A DNA stretch of 64,000 nucleotides, taken from assembly GCF_041146395.1 (NCBI RefSeq), contig NC_090989.1:54586501-54650500 (forward strand), read 5' to 3'. The notes beneath the pieces were generated by a model that worked only from the letters and a program-made list of their open reading frames with translations, did no database searches and was not told where the DNA came from. Below are positions 58,950-64,000 of the stretch, in pieces. Within the stretch, counting starts at the first letter, position 1. Every line of letters starts with the position of its first letter. The position numbers and the translations under genes are program-made. The DNA comes from Eulemur rufifrons. Its lineage: Eukaryota > Chordata > Mammalia > Primates > Lemuridae.

Positions 58950-59345
58950 TTGATCTCTGTATTTATTTACTGATTTTTATTTTTAATGGACAATTTTTTA
59001 AGATCCATTTTAGATTCACAGCAAAATTGAGCAGAAAGTACAGAGTTCTCATATACCTCCTGGCCCCTACACATACATAACCTCCCCCACTGTTACAGAC
59101 TGGGTACATTTGTTACAATGGATGAAACTACATTAACACATCATTATCACTTAAAGTCCATTGCTGGCATTAGGGTTCCCTGTTGATTTTGTACATTCCA
59201 TGGATTTTGACAAATATCTATTGTTTTAGTATCTTACAGAATAATTTCACTGCCCTACAACTTTTCTGTGCTCTGCCTGTTCATCCCTTCCTCCCTTACC
59301 ACCCCCTGGTTTGTACTTATTTTAACCATCTATTTTGCCTTTTGA
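58950..59345 (-). mobile_element. L1M 3' UTR, antisense
   Basis: 'gatccattttagattcacagcaaaattgagcagaaagtacagagttctcatatacctcctggcccctacacatacata', 'ttacaatggatgaaactacattaacacatcattatcac' and 'ttcactgccctacaacttttctgtgctctgcctgttcatccc' are diagnostic of antisense old L1M (ME/MC-type) 3' UTRs. The plus frame 59183-59371 is a shadow. Confidence 0.9.
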
Positions 59346-59564
59346 TTTGTTCTAAGGAAAAGAAAACCTGATTTGTTTTTTATAAGGTGTAGCAAACCTA
59401 AAAAAATTATCACTCAGATGTGATAATAAATTGATCATCAAGTATTTATCGAACAAGTAACCCCCATAGTTAATATATTGATAGATAGCTACAGTTTCCG
59501 ATTGAATGCAGAAATAGAAGAAATAGAAGAAAATGGTCATGGAGTAGGAAGAATAATTCTAAAA

Positions 59565-59740
59565 ATATCAAATACTTCAGAATGTGATCTTATTTGGAAA
59601 TGGGGTCATTGCATAGCTAATTAGTTAAGATGAAGTTACACTGGAGTAGAGTGGGCCCCTAATCTGAAACAACTGGAGTCCTCCTGAAAAGGAGAATATT
59701 GGACACAGGCACATAGGGTTTCTCGTGGGATGACAAAATC
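59565..59740 (+). mobile_element. partial MLT1-type LTR, plus strand
   Basis: 'acttcagaatgtgatcttatttggaaatggggtcattgcatagctaattagttaagatgaa' and 'gagtgggcccctaatc' are the 5' half of an MLT1 LTR. It stops near 59740. Confidence 0.85.
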
Positions 59741-60229
59741 AAGAGCCTACAAGGGTAAGAAGTCAACATAAATGAGTGAAGTAGAATGAAATTGAGACAA
59801 TACGGAATAGTAGGTACTATGGCAAAATGAAAAGCAATTTCTCTATTTAAATGGCATGTTTATCTTGGAAAAAAGTGGGATCAGAGTGGCTAGATGATCT
59901 GATTTTTCAAGAGAAAATTGACATTGAATAATTTTATCTAAAATATCCCATTTGTGAATATTGGAAGGTATTTCAACTTATTTTCTAAAACATTATTCAG
60001 GCCAAATAAATCACAACATGAACCAACTCTAACCCTTAATCCAAGACTTAGCACCTCTGCCCTATGTGTGATCAGGACCACACCTAGCTTGGTAGTAACT
60101 TACCAAGGGTGGTGTTCGTGTGTGTGGTTTTTGGGGGGTAGGCCAGTGCCTTCTGAGGTGCTGGCAACAAGAGCATATAGCCTGTCCTCCAGGGCAGACC
60201 AGTCCCAAACCCTTCCACCTCATGCACAC
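59741..60229. other. unrecognised sequence
   Basis: No gene is visible. The open frame 59954-60394 (146 codons, plus) runs from this stretch into an L2 copy and lacks any domain. Confidence 0.5.
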
Positions 60230-60725
60230 CACCCACTGCCTTGCCTCCTACCACGACGTCCCTTGATCATTAAGCTCCAGTCCATGGCTTTCATTCTATT
60301 TCTCAAACCAAACAACCGTTTTCCTTCACAGGGCTTTTTAATTTCTGTAAAGTTCCAATTAGAATGCTCTTCTTTTGTCTCCTCAAATTACTAATTTTTC
60401 TTGTAAGTAAGATTGCAGCTTAAGCTTATCTTCTTGAATAAGAACTTAATCATGCAGTGGCTCTGTTCAAGTCTTCTCTCACACATCATCATTTTATCTT
60501 GTCATATTTATGATTATTTTATTTTGTTTATTTATTTGTTTAGCTTTTTTTTTTTTGTTTTCCCCGCCATCACTTCACATCCCTAAATTGCACTGGAATG
60601 TAAATTCAATGAGAAGATTGAGAATAGGAATCTTGTCTTTTAAAATATTCACTGACTTATTCCCAGTGTCTAATGCATTACCTGGCACACAGTTGGCCAA
60701 CAAATATTTTTTGAGTGAATGCAAA
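60230..60725 (+). mobile_element. L2 LINE 3' region, plus strand
   Basis: From 'cactgccttgcctcctaccacg' and 'aagctccagtccatggc' through 'gaatgctcttcttttgtctcc' to 'tggaatgtaaattcaatgagaagattgagaataggaatcttgtc' and 'tacctggcacacagttggccaacaaatattttttgagtgaatg'. It is a long, nearly co-linear sense L2 3' end. Confidence 0.85.
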
Positions 60726-62664
60726 TGTTAACATTCCCAAAGATCAAAATAAGCTATATGTGTAAACTAATAATGTATTAAAGGAAGCAACTTTGATACA
60801 ATTTACCACATGACCTGAATGAGTGTCTCTTGAAGTAAGTGTGTTTTATTCTCATCAATGGCTTTCAAGCTGGCTTTATGTGATATGTGAAAGAAAATTA
60901 AATAATAGGCAGTAAATTACACTACAAAGTAGTGAAAATGGATGTATATGTCTTGCTCTCAGAGGATGTAAATCTATAGAAATTGAATAACGTCTGAATG
61001 ATTGTATTGTTATCCATCAGAATTAATAAGGCTAAGGACAGCTATTGTTTACCAAAAAAAGATAATGAAATTTCTCAGATTTTTAAAAATTTTAAGTGAT
61101 TACCTTCACTTTGACACTTCCTTTTAGATTTCTATGAAATGTAGATGTGAATAGTTTAGCAAGTTTAATAATCACCTCAGGATGAGGGTTTATTTTAACA
61201 TAGGAATTTGCTTTATCTTTTGTTTTATACCTGATTTTCAATAATAGATATCAAAAACAATTGAAACTCTACATATTAGCTAGGCATCAAAACCAACTTT
61301 ATTGTCCTTAACATATTGGAAATGCCATGTTTTGTAAAAAAAAATCATTTCTGTGATAATAATAAATATATTTACAAGAAAAATGTCAATACTGAGTAGA
61401 ACTGTGAAAATTACAGTGTGGTTTCATTAATAACATTTTTAATTACAGCGTAATGATGTGGCTCTAATAATAAACTGTTTCATAATACAGTGGAAAACTT
61501 GTATAGTGATGCAAAATTCTATAAATTTTGAGATTTGGTGACTCTTCTATCTAGCTCAGCTTCTCAGAAATAGTCTGAAGATAAAGGTTCATTAAAAAAA
61601 TGAGCTGGAGTCTTACAGGAGCAGGAGGGTGGGAGTTTGTGAGTTATATCTCTGATTGCCATTAGGTCAGGACCCCTTATTCTCGTCACTCCTTTTAGAG
61701 CCTTGGCCACTTTGTAATTGTTCTTTTATGTCTCAGCTGTATGTATGTATTCACTTATTTAGTCTTTCTTTATGTTCTTCCTGCCTCTCCTATAGTGTTA
61801 TTTTGTTATTGTCTTTAATAAAGGCTTTGCCTTACACATATGTTTTAGATACAACCGATATAAAACCCTCCAAAATATGTAATGCATCCAAATTACTACA
61901 TTTCATTCTTTAAAAAAAAAAAAATCTAAATCACACAAAATCCAGCTCTGAGCCTTACCTGGTATCATCAAGAAGTATGGCCAGGCAATTTTTGGTAGGG
62001 CTCTTTTTCATTCAGTGAAGGAAAATGGAGAAATTCCTGTGGTCAGCAATCTGTCATGTTCTCAGCCAAAATACTTACTTTCCCAATCTAGGTTCAAATG
62101 TTCTACGTCTGAGCATGGTGGGATTTGCTGGCTGTATCCTCACCCTCGATGCCAAATTCAGCAGCAAGGATTATTGTCTTGGTTTCTGAAGTGTAGTTCA
62201 AACTCAGGTCTCCCTCTAAATCCTATATGGTTTTTCTTACCACATGCTCTGGACCCCTCACAATCTAGTGAATTTGAAAACAAAGCAATACAAAATGAAT
62301 AATGGTATCTAAACAGCATTTCTAAAGTGCATTCCATGTAAAACAACTTCTTCACTCTTATAGATGCTATGGTTCAAAATGTTCTGCTTATTAAAGAAGC
62401 GCAGGAAACATGGGATTAAACAAATGTGAAGAGATTTACTTGGGTAGGACTTCTTATACCTTCTGGTATGCTAATATTGCATATGAATTCTCCAAGAGGA
62501 GAAAATAATGAATACTTCCTGAAATATTGTGACTAAATCTTTTTCTTTAAGCCAAACTTACCTAGTATTCCAAAGTATAATCTTTGGGACTCTCTAAAAT
62601 GAGATTATTGTATAATTTTGAAATATATGAATAAATTACAGAATTTTTAAGGAACACATAATGT
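60726..62664. other. unrecognised 1.9 kb
   Basis: No gene was recognised. Frames at 61656-61913 and 62015-62302 lack domains. A run of A is present at about 61912-61924. Confidence 0.5.
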
Positions 62665-62755
62665 CTGTTACCTTGTTGCTCAAACTGTGATCTGGGGACT
62701 ACAACTTAACAAGTCCCAAGGTGATTCCTATGTCTGCTAAGCTTGAGGCACTGTT
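62665..62755 (+). mobile_element. MER5-like hAT MITE, internally deleted
   Basis: 'tgctcaaactgtgatctggggactac' on the left and 'aaggtgattcctatgtctgctaagcttgaggcactg' on the right are the two ends of a MER5-type element ('ggttctcaaagtgtggtccccggacc...gtgattctgatgcacac...tttgagaaccactg') with the middle missing. Confidence 0.65.
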
Positions 62756-62918
62756 TTATAACACCCAAGCTATTATTTGCCAGTAAGATTTTAATCTCTG
62801 GGAAATTAAAATGTTTCCTTAGGGTAGATCAGCCATGTAAAACCCATCACTCTGGGGAAAGAGAGTGATATTTCTACCTTACCTCCTGTTCTCTTATCTT
62901 CAGAAGAACTCCCAAGAA

Positions 62919-62948
62919 ACACACACACACTCTCTCTCTCTCTCTCTC
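62919..62948. repeat. compound (CA)n(CT)n microsatellite
   Basis: 'cacacacacac' directly followed by (TC)9-10. Confidence 0.9.
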
Positions 62949-64000
62949 ATTTGGGGCTAGAGGAAAGTGAAAAATTGATTCAATTTGGGATTTATTTATT
63001 TTGGAGATGAGAAGGGGAATAAAAGAAGCACAGTAGCATCAACAGAGGAATGAGTTAAGGGATAAATCCATCAAACAAGTCAGGTAATTTCTACAATGTG
63101 GCCTGGAAGATTGAGGCTATGTATTTTAGTAGACTACATAACCAATAATTATTTTTATTCTTTTTTAAAGTACAAGTGATGGTGGATGAATGTAATATTA
63201 ATAACTTTTTGATATCCAGCATTCTACAATAGTGGAAAGTTGGCCAATGACCAAAAAGACAAAATGATATCAGGAGGGCTGGCCCAAGTACAGGAATTCA
63301 GAAATCATCATTCATGCATTTTTTTGTTAATTTATGTATAAAGTATAGAACATCAATCAGTACAGTTTAACAGCTGCCCATATCAACACTGGGAGAATGG
63401 ACAGTTGGTCAGTCATCTTGTCCAATGTAGGACCAAACTTCCCTATATGTACTTTAAAATGATATCTAGTGGACTATATATAGATCTGTACTTACAACAT
63501 GCTTTGACTGCAAAATATATCCAAATGAATGAAATATTTTAATCAAATGGGTATAAAAGTTATCTTTTAAAACAGTTCTTTTAAAAAATGCAAAACAATT
63601 CTAGGTAGATATTTCCCAAGTTGGACAGTTTTGCAGTGCAATATTTTGTATGCCTTAATTTTCCTCTCTCTGCTGCGTTAACACTGTGCAAATGATTTAT
63701 GGTGACAAATGCTAAAATGTATAATTTCTGCATATGATATATATTTACTATTGGTATTAAAATAAAACTTAATAAAGAAGAGCAAGAACACCTTCAGTAA
63801 TATTTGTCTCACCCCAAAATCAAAGCTAAGACACTGCTAGACTGACTTTTTGAAATATCTTCAGTCATTTGATTGTGTAACTGAGCCCTTCTGCTAGGTA
63901 AGTCTTTTCCACAGATTGTAAATAACAGTTTTCAAATTATCATAGGGATCCAGAGGCTACACGGATTTCTGTTTCGCATGAGGTATAACCGGAGTTCTTT
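62949..64000. other. unrecognised sequence
   Basis: No gene or repeat is recognised up to the window end. Confidence 0.5.

Noticed and set aside
59954..60394. 146-codon plus-strand open frame, proline- and serine-rich in the middle
   Set aside because: Its second half lies in a sense L2 copy and the first half shows no domain.

Overview
This window is noncoding nuclear DNA from a primate, most likely a strepsirrhine (lemur, loris or galago). The evidence is in the young repeats. Two Alu copies (46162-46496 and 50893-51238, both minus) have the longer linker, with 'ttttagttgtcca' before the usual 'ctatttttagtagaga', that I associate with strepsirrhine Alus. Three L1 insertions (24.6, 27.1 and 47.3 kb) have a 3' UTR containing 'gcctttgccccgcccgagtcagagc'-like and 'cacccattaggt'-like segments, which I also associate with strepsirrhine L1s. 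The sequence is AT-rich. I found no protein-coding gene, no exon with convincing splice structure and no functional RNA gene. It fits a gene desert or a large intron. Nearly all longer open reading frames are chance frames or relics of transposon proteins.

Layout. 0-4.4 kb: old L1M, tail-to-tail L2 copies, a short hAT-like element and an MLT1-like LTR. 4.45-6.60 kb: an essentially complete but decayed autonomous hAT DNA transposon with matching termini and an exact 8-bp target duplication. 7-14 kb: L2 and MIR pieces, a TA-rich tract and unclassified LTR-like repeats. 14-20 kb: MaLR-type LTRs, L2, and about 2 kb of probable MaLR/ERVL internal sequence on the minus strand. 20-30 kb: mostly unrecognised sequence with L1 insertions at 22.7, 24.6 and 27.1 kb. 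30-34.5 kb: an old L1M ORF2 relic (minus), an MLT1-like LTR and an ERVL pol relic with integrase similarity (plus). 37-46 kb: L1M, MIR and MLT1 pieces, and a 5S rRNA retropseudogene nested in an old L1. 46-49.2 kb: an Alu next to an old L1 that is split by a younger L1. 50.9 kb: the second Alu. 52-64 kb: L2, L1M, MLT1 and ERVL LTR remnants with simple repeats.

The genes do not work together in any pathway here. What the window records is a layered history of transposition. Boundaries of ancient repeats are approximate, because subfamily names need a RepeatMasker or Dfam comparison that I could not run. The best-supported structural observations are the hAT element with its duplication, the tailless 5S retropseudogene with a 15-bp duplication, the L1-in-L1 nesting, the two Alu insertions with perfect 18-19 bp duplications, and an L1 with an unusual 3' end that may be a 3' transduction.
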